From: Epiperipatus broadwayi | Lineage: Eukaryota; Onychophora; Udeonychophora; Euonychophora; Peripatidae | DNA length: 64,000 nucleotides | Assembly (NCBI GenBank): GCA_028023455.1 | Contig: JAQFVV010006199.1 | Coordinates: forward strand, 2,110,001-2,174,000 | Direction: 5' to 3' | In this document: piece by piece, positions 11,986-24,190 of the stretch | How positions within the stretch are numbered: the stretch's first letter is position 1 | Layout: every line of letters begins with the position of its first letter | The notes under the pieces: model-generated | The model's database searches: none | What the model was told of the DNA's origin: nothing | Seen by the model: the letters and a program-made list of their open reading frames with translations, nothing else | Program-made: the position numbers and the translations under genes

Positions 11986-14214
11986 AATGTCACTATGCAA
12001 TTTGTTTTCTATCTACATCCAGCCATTTTTGACATAATCAAGAAACTGAAACTGCCCAACTTTTTGGGAATATCCAGTATGTGAATATGGATTAACACAT
12101 CTGCACATTATTCACAATCCAGATGAGAAGTCTTTTCAAGAACTATGAGTCCCTTTTTTTATGTAAACTGTGCTTTTTTTTTAAAAAAAAAAAAAATTTA
12201 TTTATTTACCCATTTTATGTGAATTGTTTTTTATAATCTCCTACAAATTACTGTTCTCAATTTCTTGTCTTTTGTGTGTGTGTGTGTGTGTGTGACAAAT
12301 GGTTTTCTCACTGCCATTTAATTTCTCTATTCTTGTGGTTACATGATAGTTATTGATTATTTATTCTTTCATTGATCTCACTTTAAGATATGTTGTCTTT
12401 TATTGCAAGTATGCAGACTTTGTAATGAAAACTGATTACATGTTTGATTTAAGTCACAGTTATAAAATTTCTATTGAGATAATTCTGCTCTTAAAACTGT
12501 TTCAAATCCATATGATTTATTTATTTCATCTTGACATTTTCTGACCAAGATAGAAAAATTCTTATTTTTCTTTTCTTTTGTTATTTAGATATTTAGTCTA
12601 TCATTAGTATAGAAATTATGGTTTAGTCCTCAAATTATTTAAAATGTTTTATTTTTTTTTTTAATTCCATGCATACTATTTAATTGCAATCTATCATAAG
12701 AAGATAAGAATTTTTTTAACTTTTCTATCAATCTAGATATTATTAGAGTTGTATTCATGGATTGAGCTGATAAAATTTCTTATTTAGTTAATGAAATTCA
12801 ATCTACATCTGGATCATTTAAAGAATAAATAATAATCGATTTATTTCATTTCTTATATTTATTCTCATTCATTTCTAAATATGCTTTTTTTTTAAAAATT
12901 AATTGTGATGTATGAAATTCGTTGTTTGTTTGGTTGGTTGGTTCTGGGAATTACTGGAACCATCACATTTGTTTGACTCAATGTTCATTGCTTCACTTAT
13001 ATGTTATCCAAAGAAAATAATAATAAACAAGCAATATATTGTAATGTGACCCCTATTAGTCTACTATGACTGAATCTCACTTGGGCACAAATATAAATGG
13101 CTACAAGATAATGGCCTATTGACCCAATCATAAACTATGATGAGAATACTGAGAGACATCAGTTTAAAGCCTATTACTAGCTGTTTTAACTTCACAACAG
13201 TAATACTTTTTGCTCATCATATGGATATAACCCATGATATCTAAGGTGACTAGAATATTTATTAGTTCTGGCTGGGTATATTATCAAAGACCCAGAATGG
13301 TACCACTAGAAACCTAGGTTTGAATTAAAACCTTTTGTAAAAGTTATATTAGCACTGGCTCATAGCTTTGCGATTTATGAAACTCACTAGCAATGTTGAA
13401 TACTCAGTTAACTCAATGAAATACATAAATGAAAAGTGAATAAAGCAAATATATACATATATAACAATAACAGTTTTATTCCAGTAGTCACATGCAAATT
13501 ATCTTTATATTCTCTCAAACAATTATTGTTATAGCCCTTAATAAGTCATTTGCATCACTAGGTAATGATAAATTACATTACCTTTTTCTTTTCTTATAAA
13601 TTAGATAAATCCACATACAAAAAAAATATAGATACTTTATTATCCCAGATGCCCATCAAGATAGAATTACAAACATTCATAAAGATATTTAGAATACATA
13701 TATCCAAGCTCTCAATTAGGAATTGGATAATGCATTAAAAATGGGCATATATAATATAAATATACATCTTACTCTTAAGCAAACATATAATATTTAGTGT
13801 AGGTAAATTAATATAAACTAAAAAAATGATATGGGTTAATGAATAACAACTGAGAAGAGAAAGAAAAATATTTATAAATGTAATATAGTCTTTGTCTTTT
13901 TCCAGCAAAAAGGTAATTATATAGAAACTAACACTTTGATTGTCTTGACTATAATAATTCTCTGATGATTTTTTTTTTTTTTTTCCATTTGTCAACAGAA
14001 TATTAAATGAATTCTTAGTCCATTGATTATTCCTATGCAATTTATGATGGGATTTTAATTAAACAATTTTATCCATGTGGTTTTTTAATAGTTATAACAA
14101 AATGGCTCGTATTTTTTTCATGCTATGATTGATTTGTGAATATCTCATGGTTTGGCTAGTCATTATTGGTTCTCAGTAGATCTTCTTTTCATTTCACTTG
14201 GACAAGATACATAT
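11986..14214. other. AT-rich DNA with a TG microsatellite
   Basis: A (TG)n run lies at 12273-12293. The frames at 12353-12544 (plus) and 13735-14040 (minus) are hydrophobic, AT-driven and without a domain. I see nothing else. Confidence 0.55.
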
Positions 14215-16885
14215 ATCATCATCATCATCAACCATTATCAATCCACTGCAGGATGAAGGTCTCTCCAAGTTTAATCCATCTTCTCCGATCTTTAGCTTCT
14301 CTTCTCCACAACACCCCTGCACATTTTCTTATTCCATCTCACATGTGGTCTCTTTCTGGGTCTTTTACAATCTCTTGGAATCCAGTTTAAAATTTCAATT
14401 GTCCATATATTATCATCTCTTCTAGCAATATGTCCAGCCCAACTCCATTTCAATCTTTTAATTTTTTCAATAAGGTCAGTAACACCTGTTTGTTGTCTTA
14501 CCCATACATTGCATTTTCGATCTCTTCTTGTTACTCCCAACATATATCTCTTCATACTCCTTTGAGTGGTCTGAAGTCTCTGTATTGCTCTTCTATTAAG
14601 TGTCCAAGTCTCAGATCCATAAGTAAGAATTGGTAAAACACATTTGTTAAAAACCATCCTTTTCAAACACATAGGCATATTTCCTTTTAGTATCAAGTTA
14701 TTTCTACCAAAAGCACTCCAACCAAGTTTAATTCTATGATTAATTTCCTCCATTATGTTTCCATCTGTATTAATAATCTGACCAAGGTATTTGTAACTGT
14801 TAACTTCTTCTAATTCTTCATAATCAATCTTTATTTTCATATTTTGAGCAAATCAATTAAACATTACTTTAGTCTTTTTAACATTTATCTTTAGTCCTAT
14901 TTTTCTACTTTCATCTGCTAACTCCTGCAACATTTCCTGCAGCTCTGAAGCATTATTTGCAAAAACAACTACATCATCTATGAAATCTGAATGACTTAAA
15001 TACTCTCCATTTACTTTCACTCCTTTAGTTTCCCATTTTAATCCACAAAATACTTCTTGCCGCACTGCTGTAAAGAGTTTTGGAGATATGGAGTCACCTT
15101 GTCTTACACCTTTCTCAATGTTGATTTTTCCAGTATCATTATGTAATCTAATTGTTGCTGTTGCATTTTTATAAATATTCTTTAAAATATGACAATATCC
15201 TGGATCTATACCTTGATGATCCAATGCTTTAATCACTGAAGAAATGTGTATAGAATCGAATGCCTTTTCATAATCTACAAATCCAAAACATAATGACAAC
15301 TCATATTCATTTGTCCTTTCTATGACTTCTCTCAATACCTGGATATGATCTATTGTACTAAAACCACTTTTAAATCCAACTTGTTCTCTTGGTTGGTGGA
15401 AATCCAAAGTTCTCTGTAGACGAGTTATAATTATCTTGGTAAAAATTTTATATAAAACTGATAAAAGGCTGATAGGTCTGTAATTTCTAATATCTTCTTT
15501 ATCACCTTTTTTAAATATTAATATTATTACTGCATTCTTCCAATCTTCCGGTACATCTTTATCATTTAGACATTTGGTATATAACTTTGCTAAAATTGTT
15601 TCTATTTCTTCACCTGCTTCTTTTAATATATCAATTATAATTCCATCATTTCCTGGAGCCTTTCCTTTCTTCATACACTTAATTGCATGTCTCACTTCTT
15701 CATTTAAAATTCTGGGCAATTCGGAAGATGTAATAGATATAGGAGGTACTTGTTCTTTATTACTATATAATTCTTGATAAAAATCTTCTACCAATTTCAT
15801 GATGTCATCTCTCTTTTTAGTAATAATTCCATCTTTTTTTCTTATTGCAGATATAAATTTCCTACCAATACCAAAATGTTGTTTAACATTTTTGAGACTT
15901 TTATTTTCTTCTACAGCTTTCCTTGCTATTTCACAGTTATACTTTCTTATATCATTTTCAACTCTTTTCCATACCATTTTACAAAATTCGAGATATTCAA
16001 TTCTTTTTAATACATCATTTTTGTATATCTTCATATTCCTTCTTTTCTTCATAAATTCTCTAGTCTCAGTAGAAATTTTATTAGTCAATTACTGCTTTTT
16101 TCTACCAGCTATGTTTGTTGCAGTTTTTAAAAGTGTATCAGTTATTTTCATATTAATTTCATTCAAATCTGAATCATGTTCAAAATCTCCTAACACTTGA
16201 AACCTATTTGTAAGTTTTAATTTAAATTCATTAGAATGTTTCTGAAGATTAGGAATATCAACTGTAAATATTGTTTTTCTTAATAATTTTTGTCTCTAGT
16301 TTTACATTAACACATAACTTACACCTTACTAATCGATGATCACTTCCTGTGTTAAATTTATTAAGAACATTACAATCTTGAAATATGTATTTTCTGTTAG
16401 TCAAAATATAATCCAATTCTGCTGTACCTTCATTTGGATGCTTCCATGTCCATTTCCTTTTAACATTTTTCTCAAAAAATGAATTCATAATGTAAAGTTT
16501 TTCTTTTTTTGTAAACTCCACAAGTCTATGTCCTCTCTCATTTCTATTACCATAACCAAAATTACCTACAGCAATTTCATCTTTCATTTGTCTACCAATT
16601 CTAGCATTAAAGTCTCCCATAACAATTTTAAAATGTTGTTTACTCTGATCAAAAGCCTTTTGTACATCCATATAAAAATCTTTTACTACTTCATCACTAT
16701 GAGAACTTGTTGGGGCATAAACCTGAATTATCTGCATTTGGTATCTGCTATTAAGTTGTATATATATTTATATGATAGAACTGGATTAGAGCAATTAAGC
16801 GCTTTTCATACTAGATCATTTCTATATAGGCTGAACAACATCATTTCTTCCACCATGGTATTCTGTGTGGCCAGGATGGACTACA
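14213..16885 (-). pseudogene. LINE endonuclease-reverse transcriptase, disabled
   Basis: The endonuclease segment (frame 16737-16258) shows QVYAPT, GDFNARIG, TWKHPN, ELDYIL and GSDHRLV, the conserved core of LINE apurinic endonucleases that nick the target. The reverse transcriptase segment (16088-14853) has NYRPISLLS, FVDYEKAFD (palm motif A), GVRQGDSISPKLF and a catalytic FIDD where the 32-kb copy keeps FADD. The C-terminal part has ILPILTYGSETW, RRDRK and WAGHIARRDD. Lesions: a frameshift near 16265-16275, a stop near 16088 (Lys/Gln position), a stop at the Gly of VMFNGF (14850), and an 8-bp deletion near 14335 that shifts the last 30 or so codons. The true end, FILQWIDNG-stop, is in that shifted frame at about 14215. 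The protein cannot be made as one chain. Confidence 0.8.
14215..16885 (-). mobile_element. RTE-type LINE, long 5'-decayed copy
   Basis: A minus-strand non-LTR retrotransposon. From its 5' side it shows an apurinic-type endonuclease, a linker, a reverse transcriptase and a C-terminal domain. It ends in a (TGATGA)-type simple repeat, seen as (ATC)n on the plus strand at 14216-14230, which is typical of RTE-like elements. The protein's terminal TGA lies in this repeat. The 5' edge is vague: endonuclease-like residues can be followed to about 16885 through several stops, then are lost. A second copy (31999-33246) and a third tail (41352-41492) belong to the same family. Confidence 0.85.
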
Positions 16886-17973
16886 AAAAATTCTCTAGAA
16901 AACCATTTTTAATGAAATTTAACTCATATACATATGAAATCATCACCTATTTGAATACTAACACACTCTTTACTCTGTTGCAACTTTTACTGCATATATA
17001 TATATATACAGTCTGGATAGTCTTCACAATAAAAAAAATCTGCTAGTTTTCTGCTCTCTGCCTACACAAAAGTATTGTGTTTCTAAAACATTTACCAAAA
17101 TGTGTACTGACCTTATAACTTATCAAACTTAATTGTTTCTATCAAAGTCTATAAGATATTTATCAATAAACAACATAATTAACCCCTGCTTACAACCATT
17201 ATCAATGCTTGCTTTTTAAAAAACATAGGTAAGAGATGATTATGTATAATTAGAGAAAAATGGAAAGCAGAAACAATAAGAAAAATATTGCTCCTTTTAG
17301 TAATAAAAATTAATTTTGAAACTTGCATTTTTATAAATGAAATTTTGTTAAAAATTCTATTGAGAAGTTGATCACTTTTATGAAACTGTTTCACTTTGGT
17401 TTTTCTTTTTCCAAAATCTAATTTTACAATTAGTTAATAAAACTTTTTTTTCTTTTTTTGTACAGAAATATGTGTTTGAGATAAATGCAAAGAAACCCAC
17501 ATACATACGACTTGAGTAAAACTTAACCTTTATTTACCAAGAGTTTTGAATTAAAAATACTAATAATTATTATTTGATGCTCAAATTTAATGTAATTAAA
17601 TATATATATATATATTGGATACAATATATATATATGTATGTGAATATTTATATTTTAATTAGAAAGATGTAGATTTTATATGTAAACATAATTTTTTTGT
17701 ATGTTGGTGCTATTTTTTTTTTTTTTTTGTAGTGCTCTCTCTTAAGTCTTGCATTATCATATCTTGTAAAATTTAATTTTGTGATTCAAAAGTTATACAT
17801 ATGGTTTTTTCCTTCAAAAATATAAAATTTTATTTAAAATGAATTCCACATGTAAAGTTAAGGTTCACAACAATTCTGCTAAGTTTAAGAGAATTTGTGA
17901 AATGCATCTTGTAAATGATAAATTATTAATTTAATTTAACTTTGAAATTTTAATAATTTTTTCTTATAACAAT
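16886..17973. other. AT-rich DNA, nothing recognised
   Basis: It has TA microsatellites at 17000-17012 and 17598-17614 and a T-run at 17712-17727. No gene is seen. The frame at 17179-17394 (minus) shows no domain. Confidence 0.55.
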
Positions 17974-18321
17974 TCAAAATAAATACATACAAAATGTATA
18001 AGAAAAGCTTTATTTAATCCTAACAGCATGATATGCTTAGCATACTTTCGACTACAATAGAAGTTACATTATAACAAAATGGTTACCCATCAAAAGCATA
18101 AGATGGTACTTAAAATTTATAAGTCGACTTGTGTTTTAAAAGAAAGAATTAAGTTCCTTGAAATGTGTTTAGTCCAGAAAATTTTTTTTAATTGTTGCCA
18201 AATTTATTTATCCAAGGCTATTCCTAACTGAGGTAAAATTCACGGGACAATTAAAATCTCTTTTACTGAAAAATATTATTAAAGGTTGTAATATGATGTT
18301 GAAAAAAGAAGAATGACATAA

Positions 18322-19526
18322 ATGAAAATTGTTTTACCACAAGATATGCAATCAGATATTAATGACAAATGTAGAATTTTGGCTCCTAACTTACAAGGCA
18401 AATATGATAAGAAAATAAGTTTTCTCATAAAAAGATATGGATTAGTTACATTTAATTTTGTTAATTTAACAACACACAATCCGCCAGATAACATAAAGAA
18501 AATTCTACATTATGAACCATGATTTGTCAGTGGAATATGTGAACATCCAGTGAGGGAGTTTGCCATTGACAATGAAACAATATACAATGATAATCAGTCA
18601 AAAGAAAATATTATTTGCCAAATAATGCAGACAGCAGTTCATAAACAAATTAAGTCACAAAACAAGAAATGATTTAAAAACATTGAGTCCACTAATCAAT
18701 ATTTTCACAAAAAACACATTATTTATGTTAAAGAGGATAAGGGGAATTGTTTTGTATTACTGTCCAAACAGGATTTTTCTACCAAAATGAACACACAAAT
18801 TAATAATTTAAAATTCAAACCAATAGAATCTTATATTATAAAAATAAATAAAGACAAATTTACATCGACAATCCTTCAAAAGTTTTGTGGTAAAGCATTT
18901 ACTAAATGCAAATATTTTAGCATCTATCTATTGGCTGCAACCACACCAGAATATTTGTTAATATAAAACTACATAAAATCAAATGCCCTTTATGCTTAAT
19001 GATCGATTTTGGGGGAGGGTATTATTGCAAAACTACAAAAATTGCTGAACAATTCTGTTTTGGTAGATTTACTGTCAAATCATCCTTTAAATGCATTAAC
19101 AAAATTAAAACCTAAGAATGGATAACCAAGATTATCTCATGTTATTGGTCATTACAAAGATATATGATTCTGTCCCACAAAAATTATCTATTCAAGTTAG
19201 TAAAGTGGTACTGATTAAAGCCGAGTACAATGTACAAAAAACTGAATTTATTATCAGATACCTGAATTGGATCTATAAAGATATTCTAATGATTTATATT
19301 ATAAAATGAAAGAAGAGTGGTCTATGGATCTTCCTATAAATGCATAATATCTAGTATAATACTAAATAAATTTGAAGAAGAGGTTTTACCTAAATACTTT
19401 AATCAAATCACATCCCAGATATTTATACATGTGATATGTTGACAACATTCTTATTTGTGCCCCAGATGCACAAATCAAAGAAATATAGCAGGATCTTATA
19501 CATACATTTTTATTAAAATGGACAAT
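18322..19526 (+). pseudogene. Penelope-like reverse transcriptase, N-terminal part, broken
   Basis: The first frame (18322-18522) gives a 66-residue stretch. In the same zone, after stops, comes VKEDKGNCFVLLSKQDFSTK (18728-18790), the DKGN-VL--K-D signature found near the start of Penelope reverse transcriptases. The palm catalytic box is at 19433-19465 as YVDNILICAPDAQIKEI, where the family has YVDD or YIDD, so the second Asp has become Asn. An in-frame TAG follows at about 19484. The coding line stops at the nested insertion and resumes at 20283 (LLKWTI, then ENKDNL). Several stops and shifts make it a dead copy. Confidence 0.65.
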
Positions 19527-20282
19527 TGAGCATTCCATCATCAGATTTTCAATTGGATGGACGGTTGAAGAGTTGGAGTGAGGAGTAGATTGAAGCCTGT
19601 CCATTAAATTATGAAGATTGGCTAATCTTAATATATATCTGAGCACTTATAGCATATTTGTGTAGAAATGGTAATCTGGACCAACTGATGATAGCTGGTT
19701 TAGCATGAAATATGTATATTGGTGATTATTTATCTTTCAACATATATGTGTTCAAATGTATCAGTGTTATGAGATAGAGTGGTGGGTGGTCTGTGCTCAT
19801 ATACCCTATATATTACAGGTATATAATAAGCCTGTGTTTCAGTTATTACATAGTAGAGATGTCTGCCCATCCCTTATATATGTATTAAATGGATTATGTC
19901 CTCTACATGAGAGGTCAGATTGACCTTAGGTCAACATGGGTGTGACAACAATCTCAGCCTCAGGGTGGCCTTTCAGTGTTCCAACATCAGATTTTCAATT
20001 GGATGGTTGAAGAGTTGGAGTGAGGAGTAGATTGAAGCCTGTCCATTAAAGTATGAAGATTGGCTATCTTAATATATATCTGAGCACTTATAGCATATAT
20101 GTGTAGAGATGTAATTTGGACCAACTGGTGATTGCTGGTTTAGCATGAAATACATATATTGGTGATTATTTATCTTTTCAACATATATGTGTTCAAATGC
20201 ATCAGTGTTATGAGATAGAGTGGAGAGTGGTGGGTGGTGTGAAAGTCTGTGCTCATATACCCTATATATGAAAATGGACAAT
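19515..20282. mobile_element. Nested repeat X inside the Penelope element
   Basis: The insert (19527-20270) is flanked by an exact 12-bp direct repeat, AAAATGGACAAT (19515-19526 and 20271-20282). Removing one flank and the insert restores the Penelope coding line across the junction. The insert consists of a 5' repeat (about 19531-19812), a middle part (19813-19971) and a 3' repeat (about 19972-20270) that is 85-90% like the first; the start-to-start period is 446 bp. A third copy lies inverted at 41552-41737 and runs on into the middle part, so the unit is repeat plus middle and this insert is about 1.6 tandem units. No protein is encoded. It could also be read as a small LTR-like (TRIM) element. 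The frame at 19386-19646 (minus) is a chance frame within it. Confidence 0.7.
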
Positions 20283-21020
20283 AGAAAATAAAGATAATCT
20301 AAAAAGCATTGTTTTCAGATTTATATATAGCATGAAGTTAAACCCATCCATGTGTGAGAGTTATATGTCCTGAATCTTTAATATCTAAAGCTCACAAATT
20401 AGCTGATCTCAAAGCATTTTTATACAGAAATCATAATCTTTGCAAATTCGTATCTGATAGAAAAATTAACATTGAAACATATATCAGGGATTTATGTAAT
20501 ATTAGATACAAATTTTCAGCTCTCGTCCAAATCATCAAAAGATTTTATTCTAAAATTAGAAACAGACCTATTCAAGCCAATGCTAAATCCTGGATATTAC
20601 TTCCATACATATCTGCAACTACCAATCTGTGCTGAAACATGCCAAGTTGACATTCGCAGCTCTCCCACCTTGGATCACCTAATTAATAATACTAAAGACA
20701 AGCTGTCACCTGAGCTGAAGTCCCAAGTGGTTTACAAAACTAACATAAATTGCAATGCAGTTTATTACATAGAATCACATGTTAATTTATCTACAAGAAA
20801 TTGCAGGGCACAGATACCAATATAATCAAACTAAGGCGAACATGGAGATTAAATCTACTTTTTTTGAGCATGAGTCTATGCTTGACCACAGCTTTGAATC
20901 TACATCTGCCAGCATCGTCTTCTCTGAAAGAAACAATGCTAAATGTAAAGTTAAAGAGACATGGCATTTTGCCAAAAACATATACATAATAAACAAAAAA
21001 GAATTATGTGACCCTCTTTA
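20283..21020 (+). pseudogene. Penelope-like RT thumb and GIY-YIG domain, broken
   Basis: This continues the protein after the nested insert. HKLADLKAFLYRNHNLCKF (20393-20449) matches HKLAGLASFLHRNEQLCRF of the 53-kb element. Then come RFYSKIRN and WILLPYISATT (20540-20626), then in another frame PTLDHLINNTKDKLSPELKS and QVVYKTN-NCNAVYY-ESHVNLSTR (20665-20805), the worn GIY-YIG endonuclease core. After a further shift come FFEHES, SFESTSASIVFSERN and KVKETWHF (20862-20975), the C-terminal block. The Gly of YYGET is replaced, and at least two frameshifts are present, so it is non-functional. Related to, but clearly older than, the 53-kb pair. Confidence 0.7.
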
Positions 21021-21231
21021 AAATAAATGGCTCATTTAAATGAACTTATTTATATCCTTTTTTCAAATTTTATGCAACTCCCTTAACTTGTTTATTCTTT
21101 GATAAATAGTACAAGCTCCTTGGACATATATTGCTAAGAATATGCTACCAGGTAGTTGAAAGCATGCTAAGTATACTATGCTGTTAGAATTATATAAAGC
21201 TTTTCTCTATATACATTTTGTATGTATTTTG

Positions 21232-22967
21232 TACTAATTTAATTACAAAATGGGATGTGGTGCATATTTGTTTAATGCAAATGAATCGATGTGAAATAAT
21301 GAAAAGAGAAAAAATATCTATTCCAAAATAATAAAATATATAGTAAGTTTTATGAGAGATAAATTGAAAAATTTATAAATAATATGAATAAATTTTACAA
21401 AAATAAATAAATAAAATTTACAGTAAATAGAAAAATATGCAACCAATAATAATGAGAAAACAGAAATTGGAATACAGAAATAAAAGTAAAATCATAAATT
21501 GATATTCAAATACATATATGAGGTATAAAATTCACTTAGTGAGGGCAGTTGTTCCCCAACCTATTGTTAAACAAGAATATCATATAAAGAACAAGTAATT
21601 ATAATGGTTTTCTATGGGGAAAATTTGACTAGTTTTTGACTAGTTCCTCCATCTAAAAATTACATTATAAGCTGTTAACAATAAGCAAAAACTCACTTAA
21701 TGTACATTATATATCTGTGTAAACTATGCTATGTGTATTATACAAGTATGCACTTATAATATGTATGATAATGCAATTTAAATGAACGTAAAAAACACTT
21801 ATCTTAAAGTGCTTCTTTCCAGTGATCCATTCATCAATCATCATTATCAAATTTTCTGAATCATGAATTGCTTATTCTAAAGTCCATTGTTGTCTTCTAA
21901 ATCATTTAGTGTTATTAACTTTTTTTTTGGAGAAGTGCATCAGATGATGGCTGACGATCTAGATAAAAAGTTCAGAATTAATGGCTGACATGTTTATTGG
22001 ACTTTTTTTATATAGGATGCTGTGATTTCATGATTTTGGAAAGTTTCATACACCTACCATGGTTTGAGCACTTTGTTTCATTTTATTTTTGTTTTTAAAA
22101 ATAGTAACAATGGTAAACATGGATAAACCCATAGAAGAACTGTTATCACAATTTCCTTCTCTTTTCAATCAACTTTCCAAGCTCAGAGATTTTATTGATT
22201 TTTTTCATGATCATATTAGTTGCAGTCATTATTCCAATTAAAAATGTAAACAGAATTGCTAGAGAGAAAAAAATGTCTCTTAACTGTCCAAAACAACAAA
22301 ATGGATGAGAAAGTGAAAGTAAACTAGCAGTTAATAATTATTTGTGTTCTTCCATGCACCGGGGAAAAATCCATACTGAAGTTTTATTTTTTTTCAAATT
22401 TGTACTACTATATTATATAATTTACATGAAATTATTTAGAATTTTAAAAAAATGTTTAATAATTTGGCATTATTTATTAGTGTAAGTGTAGCAAAATTGG
22501 CATACTGTACATTGTCAAAACTACTTTAAAAAAATATTCTGATGTATTAAAAAGAAAAACAAAAAGTATCTAATGCATTCTGGATTTGCATATTGTAATC
22601 AATATTTAAGACTTTTTTACAATATGTACTATGCAGATCTAAATAAAGATCACTTTATATATGTAGATAGCTGTGAATTTTTTTTTTTACCATGAGATGT
22701 TACATTTTATTTAGTGCAATAAACATGTTCTTTGAAATGATTTAAAAAAATTTTCAATTAGAGCAGTCAATTAAGTGCAGTAAACATGTTCTTTGAAATG
22801 ACTTTAAAATATTTCAATTAGTGTAGTCAATCTATTTAAATAAATATTAAAAGTATGAATCTTTCTCAGGTTATTTGTATGCAATTTTACATTTGTTTTT
22901 TTAAATTGAAAATACATTTACTTTAACAGTTTTATGCTGAATCAAATGTTCATTTATTTATTTTTTT
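21232..22967. other. AT-rich DNA with a small tandem duplication
   Basis: At 22714-22830 a unit of about 62 bp containing AAACATGTTCTTTGAAATGA occurs twice in tandem. Otherwise there is no gene or known repeat. Confidence 0.55.
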
Positions 22968-23669
22968 AGTTCTACGTTTTTATATATGTACTATAACATT
23001 ATGAGATATATTAAAATCAAACAAATAGATTGTGTTCTTTTTAATTCAGATTTAGTAATTTTTGATCATATACAGTTCATTATTTATGAAATCATTTTTT
23101 TCTCCCCAAAACAACAATTACATGACTAAATTACAATACAATGATCATTCTTTTTACCACAACAAAAGTACTGCTAATAAAAAATGTAATCTATAGAAGT
23201 GAGTAAATACAAATTGTACAGTTTTTAAACTAATATATTCAATTTAAAATTTAATATGGTATTAATATATTTGGTTATTGTATGTCATTAAAATATGATT
23301 TTGATCATTTATTGTATTGCATGAAACATTTTTTTTTTTTTTTTAGCTTTGTAATCAATGGAAGTGTTTATTTTGGATATATCATTAAAGAAGAACTGAT
23401 TGTCTTGTAAAGATGCCAAATGAAAATTAAATAAAATATTTTATATTTAGCACTGATATTATGTATTGTATTGCATATTATGAATAAACTGTACTGCACA
23501 GTTTTGGTATGACAGTCGTTATTTTGCTTTTGGATGACATAGCGTTAAATGTCAATTTTTTTTCCTAATCATTATAATGAATAATTGATTTAAATCAAAA
23601 TAGTGGCTACAAATTGATGATGATTGCTATTGTGTATTCTTGCATAAAGACAAGTGCTATGCAAGGTAT
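22968..23669 (+). repeat. Long inverted repeat, left arm
   Basis: This 702-bp arm is the imperfect reverse complement of 26960-27608. Matching blocks in order are AGTTCTAC, GTGAGTAAATACAAATTGTA, TGTATGTCATTAAAATATGA, TTTGTAAT-A, GAAAATTAAATAAAATA, GAATAAACT-TGTACTG, TCATTATAATGAATAATTGA and ACAAATTGATGATG. Identity looks like 75-80% by eye. No coding sequence is visible. The arms may be two old copies of one interspersed repeat or the long terminal inverted repeats of a decayed DNA transposon. Confidence 0.6.
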
Positions 23670-24111
23670 AAGTGTAAATAGTTTAAATATATATAGGGCC
23701 ATTAATTACTGTTTAAATAAAAACATTTTTAAAGAAGAGATTACAATAGAATGACAGCCTGTTAAGCTAATTGCGCAGACGCTGTGAGAATGTTATTAAT
23801 AAATGAATACCTTCGAACAACCACATGATATAGTATTTGTATAAGAGTAAAAAGGAATCCTCTTACTCTTACGACTCAAATGTTTATAAATGAGCAAATC
23901 TGAAGTGATTAGAAAAATAAGAGTTTAAATTATCCAATTAAAATATAAGAGAACAATGTTAAAAAAATAAAAATGAAAATTATAATAAAATTAAAAATAA
24001 AAATTGTAAGTATATAGATGTAAAATACAAATGATATAAGGATAACAAAAATAAATAAAAACAAAACCCACAATTAGTTTTTGAAAAACCAAGTAACGTA
24101 ATAAATATTTC
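23670..24111. other. AT-rich DNA between repeats
   Basis: No gene is recognised. The short stretch GCTAATTGCGCAGACGCTGTGAG (23776-23798) is unusually GC-rich for its surroundings but has no identifiable role. Confidence 0.5.
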
Positions 24112-24190
24112 TTCCATATGTCAAAGCATCCTCTGGGAAGCGGATCTGCAACAATTGCTTGCAAGGCAGCTGTACTGACCATTGATAAAA
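24112..24190 (-). mobile_element. tRNA-derived SINE, minus strand, partly deleted
   Basis: Read on the minus strand it gives ATCAATGGTCAGTACAGCTGCC, TTGCAAGCAATTGT, CAGATCCGCTTCCCAG and GATGCTTTGACAT. This is the SINE family with the A-box segment GGTGGTCGAGAGG missing. No target duplication is seen. An old, damaged copy, and part of it also forms a short chance frame (23991-24182). Confidence 0.65.

Larger units (their letters stand above)
17974..21231 (+). mobile_element. Decayed Penelope-like element with inverted end copy
   Basis: The plus-strand body runs from about 18320 to 21020 and carries Penelope-type protein remains. The 3' end (21152-21231) is repeated in inverted orientation at the 5' side (17974-18054). 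Shared blocks include GTAGT(C/T)GAAAG, GCTGTTAG, AAAGCTTTTCT and ATACATTTTGTATGTATTT. Inverted partial copies of their own ends are a known habit of Penelope-like elements. A 744-bp repeat has landed inside the reverse transcriptase. Near 21131-21165 a CTAAGAA box, a CTACC/GGTAG hairpin and TTGAAA look like a worn hammerhead core. No clear target duplication is seen. Confidence 0.75.

Noticed and set aside
12273-12293. TG repeat considered as a Z-DNA or regulatory element
   Set aside because: An ordinary microsatellite with no gene nearby.
14166-14636. Plus-strand frames (74, 75 and 68 codons) over the LINE 3' region, repeated at 32216-32422
   Set aside because: Antisense shadows of the RTE coding sequence; their similarity only reflects the shared LINE.
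15574-16200. Plus-strand frames of 67-133 codons within the 14-16.9-kb LINE
   Set aside because: Antisense to the reverse transcriptase, Phe/Ser-rich as expected from the reverse of Lys/Glu-rich coding.
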